From Oceanospirillum sanctuarii (GTDB lineage Bacteria > Pseudomonadota > Gammaproteobacteria > Pseudomonadales > Halomonadaceae), in contig NZ_MTBA01000004.1 of NCBI RefSeq assembly GCF_002150805.1, positions 62,001 through 126,000 of the forward strand: a stretch of DNA of 64,000 nucleotides, read 5' to 3'. The notes beneath the pieces were generated by a model. It was not told the DNA's origin. It did no database searches and was given only the letters and a program-made list of their open reading frames with translations. Below are positions 8,702-18,243 of this stretch, piece by piece. The translations under genes were made by a program, and so were the position numbers. Every line of letters begins with the position of its first letter. The first letter of the stretch is position 1.

Positions 8702-8768
8702 CAGGCTTTCCTCGCTTTTATCAAAGGGATGACATCATACCTTGCCGCTTATCCGGCGAAAAGCAGGC

Positions 8769-8806
8769 AAAAAAATGCCTCCTGCACCGGCAGGAGGCAT
8801 TTTTTG
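8769..8806 (-). terminator. Rho-independent terminator of the 43-residue gene
   Basis: AATGCCTCCTGC-ACCG-GCAGGAGGCATT is a 12-bp perfect stem flanked by A and T runs on both sides, so it can work in both directions. It lies 21 bases past the stop of the minus-strand gene at 8827. Confidence 0.85.
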
Positions 8807-8826
8807 ATCTCATAAACTAAAGCTGA

Positions 8827-8958
8827 TTACTTACCGCAAGGCACGCAGGTTTTATCCCCGTAGTAATTATCCTTGTAGTTACACTCAAGGTTTCTCTGAT
8901 CTGAAACCTGATCTGGTTTGGCTTTCTGAGTCTGAACTTTCTTAATCAGATCTGACAT
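8827..8958 (-). CDS. 43-residue protein with C-x18-C/CxxC-type tail, unknown
   Basis: A 43-residue gene with GGGGAG seven bases before its ATG and a strong terminator after its stop, which together argue for real expression. The N-terminal half is charged (MSDLIKKVQTQKAKPDQ). The C-terminal half has three cysteines, in LECNYKDNYYGDKTCVPCGK. Two are a CxxC pair, which with the third could bind metal. The isolated transcription unit and the tail are unlike any family I recognise. Confidence 0.6.
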   Translation of the reverse strand: MSDLIKKVQTQKAKPDQVSDQRNLECNYKDNYYGDKTCVPCGK

Positions 8959-9261
8959 AACACTTCTCCCCGCCCGATAAAAACGGACGCTGAACTAACA
9001 GATAGATCACCGACAGTTAGATGAGCTCTATGCTTAGTGATCAGCTCCTCACCGCCTACTGTGATCACTATAGACAGCGACCTGCTATGGGTGAAATTGT
9101 CAGTTTCGATCTGAAGGATAGGAAATACCTATAGCCACCCCCTGCCTCTAACCCCATGAACAAAAAGAACAAAATAGCCTTTTTGCACATTATCTTTTGC
9201 TTTTTACGACCTAAGTCTAAATTGCCCGATGAATAAGAATAAAAGCGAAAAGGTAAACCCC
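8959..9261. other. intergenic region before the chemoreceptor gene
   Basis: About 300 bases without a gene. Three GTGATC/GATCAC-containing words occur (near 9004, 9037 and 9061, the last a perfect GTGATCAC palindrome). Nothing else is recognisable. Confidence 0.4.
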
Positions 9262-10995
9262 ATGACAGGTTCTTTGCGATCAATAAAAGTAACCACCCGT
9301 ATTATGTCTCTGGCCACCTTTCTGGTGCTGGTAAAGCTATCTGTGCTCCTGCTGATTCTGTTTCAGCTGAATAAGATTGCCCATTTCAGCAAAAACCAGC
9401 AGGAGCAGGTTTCAGAGCAAAACCGCTGGATCGAACAGGAAGCAGAACTGATCGATCTTCAGGCAGAAACCCAGCTTCAGCTGCAACAGGCCCAAAGCAT
9501 TCAGAAGACCTATTCGGATATGCTGTTCTGGTATTTTGATGGCAGCCTGACCCAGTACTACAACTCCCTGAATAAAGCAGCTGAATCCGCTGATGCTCTG
9601 GAAAACAAGCTGGCTAATCTGGCGATGGATCCGGATGCCGGTGAACTTATCCGCCCCATGCTGAGCAACCTCAGTGGCTATCGGGAATATATGGAAAGCG
9701 CTAATCAGTTCTACCTGCAGGGCAAAAGCAATCTGGCAGCCTCTGAGATCAGTGAAGCTCATCTGATTGTTGAAGCCATGAATCAACAACTGATGGAACT
9801 GACCGGCCTTTTCCAGAAACGTCTGAAGGCGAGTAATCAGCAGGTACAGCATGCGGTTGAACAAACCCTGAACGCCAGCGCACGAGTAGCCGCTTATAGC
9901 TCTCAGAGCAGCCAGAGTATCGACAGCATCTTCCGCTCCACTCTGCTGATTCTGTTGTTCACTGTACCCTTATCGATTCTGGTGGCTGTCGCTGTGATCC
10001 GATCCATCACCCGACCACTCAACCAACTGCAGCACGAGCTCACCACAATAGGACAGGAAAGCGATCTGACCCGCTCTCTGACCTTAGAAGGTCGGGATGA
10101 GATTCGCAGCATGGCAGAAGCAACTCAACAGCTGCTGACCCAGTTTAAGACCACCGTGGATGATGTTGATTATCTGGCGAATGAGCTGAAAGCAACCGCC
10201 CGAAAAGGTCTTGAAACCAGCCAGACCACACACCAGCAAAGTGACGAACAGAAGCAACTGAGTGAAACCCTAGCCTCTACGGCAACGGAACTAGGAGCCA
10301 GTGCCGACTCTATTCTGCTGACAACGGATCAGGGGCTGGAGCGGGTCGATCAGCTGGCAAACCGAGCTGTTTCAGGGCAACAGGACGTTCAGCAAACCGC
10401 CAAAACCATCAGCGAACTATCTGACGGCTTTAGTGACGTTGAGCAAAGTGTGCAGAGCCTGATTCAGCACAGTACCTCGATTCAGTCGGTTCTGGAGGTG
10501 ATTCAGGGAATCGCCGAACAAACAAACCTACTGGCATTGAATGCCGCCATTGAAGCTGCCAGAGCAGGCGAACAGGGTCGGGGCTTTGCGGTTGTTGCCG
10601 ATGAGGTACGAAGCCTTGCCCAACGCACCAGCGACTCAACCGATGAGATCCAGCAGATGGTCAACAACCTGCAGCGACACTCGCAGGATGCCATTCGCTC
10701 GCTGGAGCAAAACAGAGATCAGGTAAATGCCGGTGTCGCGCTATCGAAAACTGCAGAAGACTCGATACAGATCATCACCGATGAACTGCACCAACTGACC
10801 AGGGTAAACCAGTCTATCGCTGAGATCAGCCGGGAGCAGCAACAGGCCGTTACCAGTGTCGATCAGGGCGTGCAGGATATTCTGCAGAGGGCACATGCGG
10901 TCACCGAAAAGGCTTCTGCGTCCAGGGCGGTTAATCAGCATCTGGATCAGATGGCGGAGAAACTTCAGCAGCAGATCAGCCACTACCAGCATTGA
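9262..10995 (+). CDS. methyl-accepting chemotaxis protein
   Basis: 577 residues from the ATG at 9262 (AAGG eight bases upstream); an in-frame ATG at 9229 lacks a ribosome site. Membrane segment ~18-38, a periplasmic helical bundle of ~190 residues rich in Gln and Glu (four-helix type), a second membrane segment ~232-255, a HAMP domain ([14 protein letters not shown]) and the cytoplasmic signalling tip with the conserved core [20 protein letters not shown] and [16 protein letters not shown]. It should couple an unknown periplasmic signal to CheA/CheW. It is close to the alcohol oxidation cluster, so an alcohol-related ligand is possible but only a guess. Confidence 0.9.
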   Translation: MTGSLRSIKVTTRIMSLATFLVLVKLSVLLLILFQLNKIAHFSKNQQEQVSEQNRWIEQEAELIDLQAETQLQLQQAQSIQKTYSDMLFWYFDGSLTQYYNSLNKAAESADALENKLANLAMDPDAGELIRPMLSNLSGYREYMESANQFYLQGKSNLAASEISEAHLIVEAMNQQLMELTGLFQKRLKASNQQVQHAVEQTLNASARVAAYSSQSSQSIDSIFRSTLLILLFTVPLSILVAVAVIRSITRPLNQLQHELTTIGQESDLTRSLTLEGRDEIRSMAEATQQLLTQFKTTVDDVDYLANELKATARKGLETSQTTHQQSDEQKQLSETLASTATELGASADSILLTTDQGLERVDQLANRAVSGQQDVQQTAKTISELSDGFSDVEQSVQSLIQHSTSIQSVLEVIQGIAEQTNLLALNAAIEAARAGEQGRGFAVVADEVRSLAQRTSDSTDEIQQMVNNLQRHSQDAIRSLEQNRDQVNAGVALSKTAEDSIQIITDELHQLTRVNQSIAEISREQQQAVTSVDQGVQDILQRAHAVTEKASASRAVNQHLDQMAEKLQQQISHYQH

Positions 10996-11026
10996 TTCAA
11001 GGGAAAAAAGCGAAGAAACGGCAGGC

Positions 11027-11053
11027 ACAAAAAAGCCCCGACTGTGGCGGGGC
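11027..11053 (-). terminator. Rho-independent terminator of the aldehyde dehydrogenase transcript
   Basis: GCCCCG-ACTGTGG-CGGGGC (11035-11053) with six A before it on the plus strand, i.e. a T tract after the stem on the minus strand. It lies ~210 bases past the aldehyde dehydrogenase stop. The region between also holds AGGGTTCC...GGAACCCT (11086-11109), so the 3' untranslated part looks structured. Confidence 0.75.
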
Positions 11054-11260
11054 AAGGATCCCGGAAGATGACGACAAAGCTTCAGAAGGGTTCCGAGGAA
11101 CAAGGAACCCTGCCGGGTGAGTCTTTCGATAACAGAGCCAACAACGAAAGATTCACCGCTTCTCTTCTGGAAGATCAAGTACGCCGTGAAGCGTAACGTA
11201 GCAGGTTTGCCAGAGGCTTCACCGTCAGGTGAACGCCTCCGGCAAGAGGCATCCCGGGAC

Positions 11261-12778
11261 TTAGAAGAAGCCCAGAGGATTGATGTCGTAGCTAACCAGC
11301 ATGTTCTTGGTCTGCTGGTAATGATCAAGCATCATCTTGTGAGTCTCACGACCTACACCAGACTTCTTGTAGCCACCGAATGCAGCGTGTGCAGGGTACT
11401 GGTGGTAGCAGTTGGTCCATACACGACCGGCTTCGATACCACGACCCATGCGGTAAGACAGGTTCATGTCGCGGGTCCAAACACCAGCACCCAGACCGAA
11501 CTCAGAGTCGTTAGCGATAGCCAGTGCTTCCGCTTCGTCTTTAAAGGTGGTTACGGATACTACAGGACCGAAGATCTCTTCCTGGAATACGCGCATGTCG
11601 TTGGTGCCTTTCAGCAGTGTCGGCTGGATGTAGTAACCACCCATCTCATCACTCAGCGCTTCTTTGTCACCACCGATCAGCACTTCAGCACCTTCGGCGC
11701 GACCGATATCCAGGTAGCCCAGAATCTTATCGAACTGCTCCTGAGAAGCCTGTGCACCAACCATTACTTCGGTATCCAGCGGGTTACCACGCTTGATCTG
11801 ACCGATACGCTCGATCACTTTACCGATGAATTCTTCGTAGATGTCTTCCTGAACCAGCAGACGGGAAGGACAAGTACATACTTCACCCTGGTTGAAGAAC
11901 GCCAGAACGGTACCTTCAACACACTTGCTTACGAATTCATCTTCCTGATCCATAACATCTTTGAAGTAGATGTTAGGAGACTTACCACCCAGCTCAACAG
12001 TAGACGGGATGATGTTCTCAGCAGCACATTTCAGAATGTGAGAACCAACAGGAGTAGAACCGGTGAAGGCGATCTTAGCGATACGCTTAGAAGTAGCCAG
12101 AGCCTGACCCGCTTCTGCACCGAAACCGTTAACAACGTTCAGAACACCTGCAGGCAGCAGATCTTCGATGGTTTCCAGCAGAACCAGGATAGAAGCAGGA
12201 GTCTGCTCAGCTGGTTTCAGAACGATACAGTTACCAGCAGCCAGAGCAGGAGCAATTTTCCATGCCGCCATCAGCAGTGGGAAGTTCCAAGGGATAATCT
12301 GACCAACAACACCCAGAGGCTCGTGGAAGTGGTACGCCACAGTGTTCTGGTCTACTTCACCGATAGAACCTTCCTGTGCACGGATGCAGCCTGCGAAGTA
12401 GCGGAAGTGGTCAACAGCCAGAGGCACGTCAGCAGCCAGAGTTTCACGAACCGCTTTACCGTTGTCATAAGTTTCAGCAACAGCGATTTTTTCCAGGTTC
12501 GCTTCAATACGATCAGCAATTTTCAGCAGCAGGTTAGAACGCTCGGTTACTGAAGTTTTGCCCCAGGCATCTTTAGCAGCGTGCGCAGCGTCCAGTGCCA
12601 GCTCGATATCTTCAGCAGTAGAACGTGGAATTTCGCAGATCGCCTTACCGTTTACCGGAGAAGTGTTCGTGAAGTACTGGCCTTTAGCTGGCTCAACCCA
12701 CTTACCACCGATAAAGTTACCGTAACGCTCTTTGAAGTTTACAACTGCGCCTTCTGTTCCAGGTTGTGCGTAGATCAT
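11261..12778 (-). CDS. NAD-dependent aldehyde dehydrogenase (ExaC/AcoD type)
   Basis: 505 residues from the ATG at 12778 (AGAGG upstream), which gives the usual [10 protein letters not shown] start; the frame extends to 12826 without need. It oxidises acetaldehyde and similar aldehydes to acids in the cytoplasm. Visible motifs are [27 protein letters not shown] (NAD binding), VELGGKSPN with the general-base Glu, and [13 protein letters not shown] with the catalytic Cys. The C-terminal [17 protein letters not shown] is typical. In Pseudomonas, ExaC acts after the PQQ ethanol dehydrogenase, and here the quinoprotein gene is 1.2 kb away in the same direction. Confidence 0.93.
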   Translation of the reverse strand: MIYAQPGTEGAVVNFKERYGNFIGGKWVEPAKGQYFTNTSPVNGKAICEIPRSTAEDIELALDAAHAAKDAWGKTSVTERSNLLLKIADRIEANLEKIAVAETYDNGKAVRETLAADVPLAVDHFRYFAGCIRAQEGSIGEVDQNTVAYHFHEPLGVVGQIIPWNFPLLMAAWKIAPALAAGNCIVLKPAEQTPASILVLLETIEDLLPAGVLNVVNGFGAEAGQALATSKRIAKIAFTGSTPVGSHILKCAAENIIPSTVELGGKSPNIYFKDVMDQEDEFVSKCVEGTVLAFFNQGEVCTCPSRLLVQEDIYEEFIGKVIERIGQIKRGNPLDTEVMVGAQASQEQFDKILGYLDIGRAEGAEVLIGGDKEALSDEMGGYYIQPTLLKGTNDMRVFQEEIFGPVVSVTTFKDEAEALAIANDSEFGLGAGVWTRDMNLSYRMGRGIEAGRVWTNCYHQYPAHAAFGGYKKSGVGRETHKMMLDHYQQTKNMLVSYDINPLGFF

Positions 12779-13192
12779 CTTATATCGCCTCTGTTTGTTG
12801 TTGTCTTTAAAGGTCGCCTTCGGCAAGAAAAGCGCCCTTTAGGGCATATCCAATATGAATTAACTCAGGTCGGGAAAACCGCTTCAGGCTGAGCCTCAGA
12901 CAGTCTGTTCTGACCCTGTGTGACTACATCATGGTTGATCACTGCAAACCCAGACATGGCACTTTAGAGGCTAAAAAATAATCCTTTGGTACTAATTTTT
13001 TGGGTCCACGACTATTTGCCACCGCAGGCAAACAGGACTACAGTGCTTTTTGCCGAACACTGAATACGCGGTCTACAAGCAGCAATAAAACCTGTAACCG
13101 TAAGATTTTTAAGGCTTTTAAAAACAAAAACCTTTTATTCCATGGTGCATTTTCACGTCTCAGCGCACCCCCACTTTCAGGAGTTAATCCCG
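12779..13192. other. divergent promoter region between aldehyde dehydrogenase and GST-like genes
   Basis: About 410 bases without a gene. There is a small perfect hairpin GCCC-TTTA-GGGC (12834-12845) in the aldehyde dehydrogenase leader. No further motif could be assigned with confidence; I looked for a sigma-54 pattern and did not find one. Confidence 0.4.
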
Positions 13193-13771
13193 ATGAAACT
13201 GGTAGGCTCACTTCCCTCTCCTTATGTACGCCGTTTACGTCTCTGGCTGGAAGGTCACCACTACGAATTTCTGCCACTGGATATCTACAGTGAAGCAGGC
13301 CGTGCCGAGCTGGAAACTTATACCCCGGCGATGAAAGTACCCATGCTGGTCGATGAAGAGCACTCCGTTTATGACTCCAGAATTATTCAGCGCTACCTGA
13401 ACCAGAAACTGAAGAAAGAACAGCTCAGCTGGGAAGATGAAAACCTGATGTCCCTGATCGACTGCTTGCAGGAATCCTTCATTATTCTGCTGATGAGCCA
13501 TCGCTCCGGTATCGATACCTCCGATGACCGCCTGATTCTGAACCTGCAGAAGGAACGTATCGCCCGCACGATGCCGGTACTGGAACAGGCCACCAAAGAC
13601 GGAGACTTCAGCCAGTGGCAATACCCTGCGATCTGCCTGTTTACCCTGCTGGACTGGATTCAGTTCCGCGAACTGTTTGATCTGAAAGATTACCCGGCAC
13701 TGGCTTCCTTCCATAAAGCACAGCTGGATAAGGCGATTGTTCAGGAAACCGATCCTCGCAAAATCAACTAG
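13193..13771 (+). CDS. glutathione S-transferase family protein
   Basis: 192 residues from the ATG at 13193, which has AGGAG nine bases upstream; the frame runs to 13142 but lacks support there. The N-terminal thioredoxin-like domain is recognisable: MKLVGSLPSPYVRRLRLWL with the Ser/Pro-Tyr active-site region, then TPAMKVPMLVDEEHSVYDSRIIQRYL, whose cis-Pro and VYDS contact glutathione. A helical C-terminal domain follows. The substrate is unknown. The gene sits between aldehyde and alcohol dehydrogenase genes but on the opposite strand, with its own terminator, so a detoxifying role for aldehydes is only a suggestion. Confidence 0.85.
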   Translation: MKLVGSLPSPYVRRLRLWLEGHHYEFLPLDIYSEAGRAELETYTPAMKVPMLVDEEHSVYDSRIIQRYLNQKLKKEQLSWEDENLMSLIDCLQESFIILLMSHRSGIDTSDDRLILNLQKERIARTMPVLEQATKDGDFSQWQYPAICLFTLLDWIQFRELFDLKDYPALASFHKAQLDKAIVQETDPRKIN

Positions 13772-13810
13772 TCCCGCCAGATACTGAGTTATCAATATTC
13801 TGAAGCTAAA

Positions 13811-13847
13811 AGACCGGCTGCACGTTAACTACAGCCGGTCTTTTTTT
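13811..13847 (+). terminator. Rho-independent terminator of the GST-like gene
   Basis: AGACCGGCTG-11 bases-CAGCCGGTCT followed by seven T. It is also usable, more weakly, for the convergent quinoprotein transcript. Confidence 0.9.
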
Positions 13848-13849
13848 AT

Positions 13850-13909
13850 CTGCAGAGCAGGTGCTTAGAAACCGGGGAAACGGTGCTAAGGGCGAACACC
13901 TGCCTGCAG
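13850..13909 (-). repeat. extended stem-loop in the 3' untranslated region of the quinoprotein gene
   Basis: Nested complementary blocks CTGCAG, GCAGGTG, CTTAG and ACCG pair with CGGT, CTAAG, CACCTGC and CTGCAG around a GGGAAA loop, with one six-base bulge. It lies 15 bases past the quinoprotein stop and has no T tract, so it may protect the mRNA 3' end rather than stop transcription. Confidence 0.6.
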
Positions 13910-13923
13910 CGAGTCAGCAGGGC

Positions 13924-15729
13924 TTAGTTCAGGAAACCGAACAGACCACCGCTCTTCTCGTCTTCTTTAGGCAGTTTAAAGGTCCAAACGGAACCACCCT
14001 GGTTCAGGTGCTTAACACGCTTAGCTACTTCACCACCCCACAGAGGAACAGCACCACCCCAACCGGATACGACAGATACGTACTGCTCACCATCCTGTTC
14101 CCAGGTGATTGGAGAGCCAACGATGCCGGAGCCCGTGTTGAACTTGTACTTCATTTCACCGGTTTTCGCGTCAAACGCCATCAGATAACCTTCTGGGTTA
14201 CCCATGAATACCAGGTTGCCTTTGGTCGTCAGAACACCACCCCATAGAGGAGCGTAGTTCTTGTAGCGCCACTTCTCTTCACCGGTTTTCGGATCGATTG
14301 CGCGCAGAACACCGATGTAATCATCGTGCAGCGGCTTAATGGTGAAGCCCGCACCCAGATACGCAGCGCCCTTCTTATAAGAAGTCGGCTCGTTCCAGAT
14401 ATCCATTTCCCATTCGTTAGACGGTACGTAGAACAGCTCTGTGTCCTGGCTGTACGCCATAGGCATCCAGTTTTTACCACCCAGGAAGGAAGGAGCCGCT
14501 ACTACCGGCTGACCTTTCTTACCGTCAGCACTCTTACGTGGGTCACCCGGACGACCGTTGTCAGCAAAGATTGGACGACCTTTCTCATCCAGACCTTCAG
14601 CCCAGGTGATCTTGTCTACAAATGGGAAACCACGGATAAAGTCACCGTTTTCACGGTTCAGAACGTAGAAGAAACCGTTACGGTCAGCGGTTGCAGCTGC
14701 TTTAACAGTTTTGCCATTTTCCTGATAGTTGAAAGAGATCAGCTCGTTCACACCATCGTAATCCCAGCCATCGTGTGGCGTGGTCTGGAAGTGCCATACG
14801 ATCTTACCGGTGTCAGGCTCGATCGCCAGACGGGAAGAAGAGTACAGGTTGTCGCCCGGACGCAGGTGAGAGTTCCAAGGCGCAGGGTTACCGGTACCGA
14901 AGAACAGCAGGTTGGTTTCTGCATCGTAGGTGCCGCCTAACCAGGTCGCTGCACCACCGGATTTCCACAGATCACCCGGCCAGGTTTTACCCGCTTCACC
15001 ACCGGTGATACCGTTTTCAACCTTCTTACCGTTCTCAAATACATAACCCATGTGACCTTCTACAGTCGGACGGGTCCACAGCAGCTTACCGGTTTTCGCA
15101 TCGTAAGCATCAACCTTACCAACGACACCAAACTCACCACCGGATACACCGGTAATCAGCTTACCGTCAACAACCAGAGGCGCAGCGGAGATAGAGTAAC
15201 CCGCTTTGTAGTCGGCAACTTTTTTCTTCCAGCGAACCTTACCGGTTTTCTGATCCAGAGCAACCAGCTTGGCGTCCAGTGTCGCAAAGATCACCAGATC
15301 TTCGTACAACGCAGCACCACGGTTAATTACGTCACAGCAAGGCATAATGCCGTCCGGCAGACGGGCATCATACTGCCAAAGCTCATCACCGGTTTTTGCG
15401 TCAATCGCAAACAGACGGGAATAAGAGCCGGTTACGAACATCACACCATCTTTAACCAGCGGCTGAGATTCCTGACCACGCTGCTTCTCGCCACCAAAAG
15501 AGAACGACCAAACAGGACGCAGGTCTTTAACCGTGTCCGTATCCAGCTTATCCAGTGGTGAGAAACGTTGGCCACGATGGCCCAGACCATTGGTTACCAC
15601 GTCATTAGTGGTCATCTGGTCGTTAGCAATATCGGTGTCCGTTACCTTAGCGGATGCAGTACCTGCCATCATGGCAGAAACCAATGCCGTCGCCAGAAGC
15701 GACTTCTTGCCCAAAGCTTTTGTTATCAT
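13924..15729 (-). CDS. PQQ-dependent alcohol dehydrogenase, lanthanide-type active site (ExaF/PedH/XoxF-like)
   Basis: 601 residues with a signal peptide (cleavage after TASA, ~27). It is an eight-bladed propeller quinoprotein of the periplasm that oxidises primary alcohols and passes electrons to cytochrome c. It has the vicinal disulfide Cys131-Cys132 (MPCCDV), metal-ligand candidates Glu199 (SGGEFG) and Asn281 (GTGNPAPWN), and the catalytic Asp323 in [10 protein letters not shown]. Asp325 two residues later is the extra acidic ligand seen in lanthanide enzymes (Ala or Ser in calcium enzymes MxaF and PedE). There is no heme domain, so a separate cytochrome is needed; the PedF-like gene nearby fits. 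AGGAG precedes the ATG. Ethanol or a longer alcohol is likelier than methanol, by context. Confidence 0.93.
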   Translation of the reverse strand: MITKALGKKSLLATALVSAMMAGTASAKVTDTDIANDQMTTNDVVTNGLGHRGQRFSPLDKLDTDTVKDLRPVWSFSFGGEKQRGQESQPLVKDGVMFVTGSYSRLFAIDAKTGDELWQYDARLPDGIMPCCDVINRGAALYEDLVIFATLDAKLVALDQKTGKVRWKKKVADYKAGYSISAAPLVVDGKLITGVSGGEFGVVGKVDAYDAKTGKLLWTRPTVEGHMGYVFENGKKVENGITGGEAGKTWPGDLWKSGGAATWLGGTYDAETNLLFFGTGNPAPWNSHLRPGDNLYSSSRLAIEPDTGKIVWHFQTTPHDGWDYDGVNELISFNYQENGKTVKAAATADRNGFFYVLNRENGDFIRGFPFVDKITWAEGLDEKGRPIFADNGRPGDPRKSADGKKGQPVVAAPSFLGGKNWMPMAYSQDTELFYVPSNEWEMDIWNEPTSYKKGAAYLGAGFTIKPLHDDYIGVLRAIDPKTGEEKWRYKNYAPLWGGVLTTKGNLVFMGNPEGYLMAFDAKTGEMKYKFNTGSGIVGSPITWEQDGEQYVSVVSGWGGAVPLWGGEVAKRVKHLNQGGSVWTFKLPKEDEKSGGLFGFLN

Positions 15730-15806
15730 GAACTGTCTCCTGTGAGCGCCTTTGTTATTAAATTGTTCGGCTCTCTCATTTCAATGCAGGGGACAGTCAC
15801 CAACAA

Positions 15807-15833
15807 TACAACCACAGACCAGTTTTGGTTGTA
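15807..15833. promoter_or_regulatory. inverted repeat in the quinoprotein promoter region
   Basis: TACAACCA (15807-15814) and TGGTTGTA (15826-15833), perfect 8-base arms, 78 bases upstream of the quinoprotein start. Candidate operator. Confidence 0.45.
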
Positions 15834-15840
15834 CGTTTCG

Positions 15841-15864
15841 GGGTGAAAAGTGCTGTTTTCACCC
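15841..15864. promoter_or_regulatory. 9-base inverted repeat in the quinoprotein promoter region
   Basis: GGGTGAAAA and TTTTCACCC, perfect arms around GTGCTG, directly beside the preceding repeat. A dimeric regulator site is plausible; the LuxR-type regulator at 27845 is the obvious candidate to test. Confidence 0.5.
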
Positions 15865-15978
15865 ACTTTAGGTGTAGACCTTACGTCACAGGTAGTACAC
15901 CAACAACACCAAGGTATTAGACAGACCGCAATCCCGCTAAGCAGGAAACCTATCCGGCAAATTTAGTGTCAGAATTGA

Positions 15979-16020
15979 GATTATTATCCGCATCTAATGT
16001 GGCAGAATGCGGATATAATC
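15979..16020 (+). promoter_or_regulatory. long inverted repeat over the -10 region of the diguanylate cyclase gene
   Basis: GATTATTATCCGCAT (15979-15993) and ATGCGGATATAATC (16007-16020) are complementary except for one extra T. The right arm contains TATAAT (16014-16019), so a protein bound here would block or place RNA polymerase for the gene starting at 16104. Confidence 0.5.
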
Positions 16021-16103
16021 TGTTACTTCATGTAAACGTAATCGAATGACAGATCACCCCGGCACCTATCATGAATGGCGCAGCAGGAAGGGATACCGAC
16101 GTT

Positions 16104-18092
16104 ATGAGTTTTTTATACCGCTTTAACACCAAGCAGATCTTTCTGGGTATTGTCCTCGCCGAAGCCGCTGCCATCTTTCTGTTGGTCAGTTTTGTCTTTT
16201 CCGTTCTCACCGGTCAAACCAAGTCACAGGCCCTGACTGATATGGAAGCCATGACCCGCTCCGTGGCTCAGCAGGTCGATAAGGAGCTGAACAAGGTCGC
16301 CCTGAGTACCAAAATCATCTCCGATGCCTACATGCAGGCTTATAACAATCTGCCGGAGCAATTTGATGACCAGCTTTGGCGCAAGCGTATGCATCAGACA
16401 GAAACCAGCTGGGGTTTCTTTCACGATGGTCAAAACAGAGCGGAGACCCCTTTTCAGTCTGAGACCCTGACCAGCTTTGTCGACCGGAATACCACCTTTG
16501 ATCAGGATGTCGCCCGCCAGATCGCCGCAGCAGATGCTGTTAAATATCTGATTCAGGGGGTGTACAACAACTATCGCTACTCCTGGGTTTATATCAGCAC
16601 CGAAGATGATCTGGTGCATATCTACCCCAGTGTCAGCCTTGAATACTCATCAGCCTCAACCAAGCCAACCAGTAAGCACTGGTATCTGGCCGCAGACTTT
16701 GAAAACCGAAGCTACGGTTGGGAAGAACCCTACAGTGACCTGGGGGGACAAGGTCAGATGGTAACCGTCTCCTACCCTTTCTATGATCAGAATGATCAAC
16801 TCAAGGGTGTGACCTCTCACGATATTAAAGTGCAGCAGCTGTTAGACAGCTTTTTGAAAGATATCGAGCTGTACGATAACGCCACCATTATCGTTACCTC
16901 CCAGTACGGCAAAGCGATCTCTACTAATCAACAACGCTACAACGATGAGATCGAGAACCGGAACAAGGACAGCTACAAGGGCGTACTCTATTACATCGCT
17001 CCGGAACGCCTGAACGAACTCAAGCTGGAAAACCCGGACTTTGTGAACTCCTCCTTTGTCGAACTGAACCGCCTGTCAGATAGCGTGATGCACCGACTGG
17101 CTAATAATCAAGACCTCTCCTTTGAACTGAATATTGATCCTGCCAGTGATAATGAGCTTTATCAGGTCAGCGCGGTACAGATTCCTGCCACCGGCTGGAC
17201 CATTATTAACGCTGTACCCAATGCTTCGATCGTCGGCACACTGGACTCCATCAACCGACAGATGCAGATCGCTATCGCCATGATTCTGGCCTGTCTGTAC
17301 GCGGCTATCGGCTTTATCTACTACTCACGCTTGTTTGTACCGATTCATAAGATCTCCAGTATCGCCAAAGCGATCAGTGGCGATAATCTGGATCATAAAC
17401 TGCCAACCCGCTACTCCGGCGAAATGGGCAACCTGTTTAAAAACTTCGCCCACATGATAGAACAGCTGAAGCAATCCAAAGCCCTTGCCAGTCGCTACCA
17501 CAAAGAGCTGGAAGAAGAAGTTCAGGCGCGAACTGAAGAACTGCACGAGAAGAACAAACTGCTGGAAAAAATCGCCGAGACAGATGCCCTCACCCAGCTG
17601 TCTAACCGAAACAAATTATGGCGTTCACTGGCAGAAGCTCTAGATCCAACTGACCAGCAAAAACCGGAAACCGTTACTTCCGTGATCATGCTGGATATCG
17701 ACCACTTCAAAGAGGTTAACGACACCTACGGTCATAACACAGGGGATATGGTGCTACAGGAATTCGCCAAAATTCTGCAGAACACCTGTCGTGAGACCGA
17801 TATTATTGGCCGCTGGGGCGGTGAAGAGTTTCTGATTATCTGCCCGAATACTCAGCAGGATGCCTGCCTCCAACTGGCAGAGACGATCCGCACCCGCATC
17901 GAAAGTGCGTCCTTCCCGCAGGTGGGCAAAGTAACTGCAAGCTTTGGCGTTGGTTTGTGCCGAATAAACGATAGCATTGATACCGTTCTGGAACGCACCG
18001 ACGAAGCCCTCTATCAGGCCAAAGCCAATGGCAGAAATCAGGTGTGCTCATCTGATCCGGAGCGGGCGTCAGAAGCGAGTCCGACGGCATAA
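16104..18092 (+). CDS. dCache-sensor diguanylate cyclase
   Basis: 662 residues from the ATG at 16104; an earlier ATG at 16071 is less likely. One membrane segment (~10-33), a large periplasmic dCache-type ligand domain (~40-370, with NYRYSWVYISTEDDLVHIYP and WEEPYSDLGGQGQMVTVSYPF), a second membrane segment (~385-408), HAMP, a coiled coil (EELHEKNKLLEKIAE) and a GGDEF domain (DALTQLSNRNKLW ... GRWGGEEFLIICP). The RxxD inhibitory site is present (RETDIIGRWGGEEF), unlike the other cyclase in this window. It should make c-di-GMP in response to a small periplasmic ligand. Divergent from the quinoprotein gene, so shared control is possible. Confidence 0.9.
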   Translation: MSFLYRFNTKQIFLGIVLAEAAAIFLLVSFVFSVLTGQTKSQALTDMEAMTRSVAQQVDKELNKVALSTKIISDAYMQAYNNLPEQFDDQLWRKRMHQTETSWGFFHDGQNRAETPFQSETLTSFVDRNTTFDQDVARQIAAADAVKYLIQGVYNNYRYSWVYISTEDDLVHIYPSVSLEYSSASTKPTSKHWYLAADFENRSYGWEEPYSDLGGQGQMVTVSYPFYDQNDQLKGVTSHDIKVQQLLDSFLKDIELYDNATIIVTSQYGKAISTNQQRYNDEIENRNKDSYKGVLYYIAPERLNELKLENPDFVNSSFVELNRLSDSVMHRLANNQDLSFELNIDPASDNELYQVSAVQIPATGWTIINAVPNASIVGTLDSINRQMQIAIAMILACLYAAIGFIYYSRLFVPIHKISSIAKAISGDNLDHKLPTRYSGEMGNLFKNFAHMIEQLKQSKALASRYHKELEEEVQARTEELHEKNKLLEKIAETDALTQLSNRNKLWRSLAEALDPTDQQKPETVTSVIMLDIDHFKEVNDTYGHNTGDMVLQEFAKILQNTCRETDIIGRWGGEEFLIICPNTQQDACLQLAETIRTRIESASFPQVGKVTASFGVGLCRINDSIDTVLERTDEALYQAKANGRNQVCSSDPERASEASPTA

Positions 18093-18117
18093 AAAAAAGG
18101 CCAGCGGGGAGCTGGCC
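18091..18117 (-). terminator. Rho-independent terminator of the metallohydrolase operon
   Basis: GGCCAGC-GGGGA-GCTGGCC with eight A on the plus-strand left side, i.e. a T tract on the minus strand, ~130 bases past the minus-strand stop at 18244. Confidence 0.8.
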
Positions 18118-18243
18118 AACAAGAGGGTGAGAACCCAAGAACAACAAGCACGTTGCTTGTTCAGGAGTAGAAAGGAAAACTTCAGTCTTAAACTGACTAT
18201 AGACTACATTTTTTCCGGTGCACAAAAATTAAACAGAAGCTGA

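Noticed and set aside
9000-9068. Repeated GTGATC words before the chemoreceptor gene
   Set aside because: Short, irregularly spaced and partly self-palindromic; consistent with chance.
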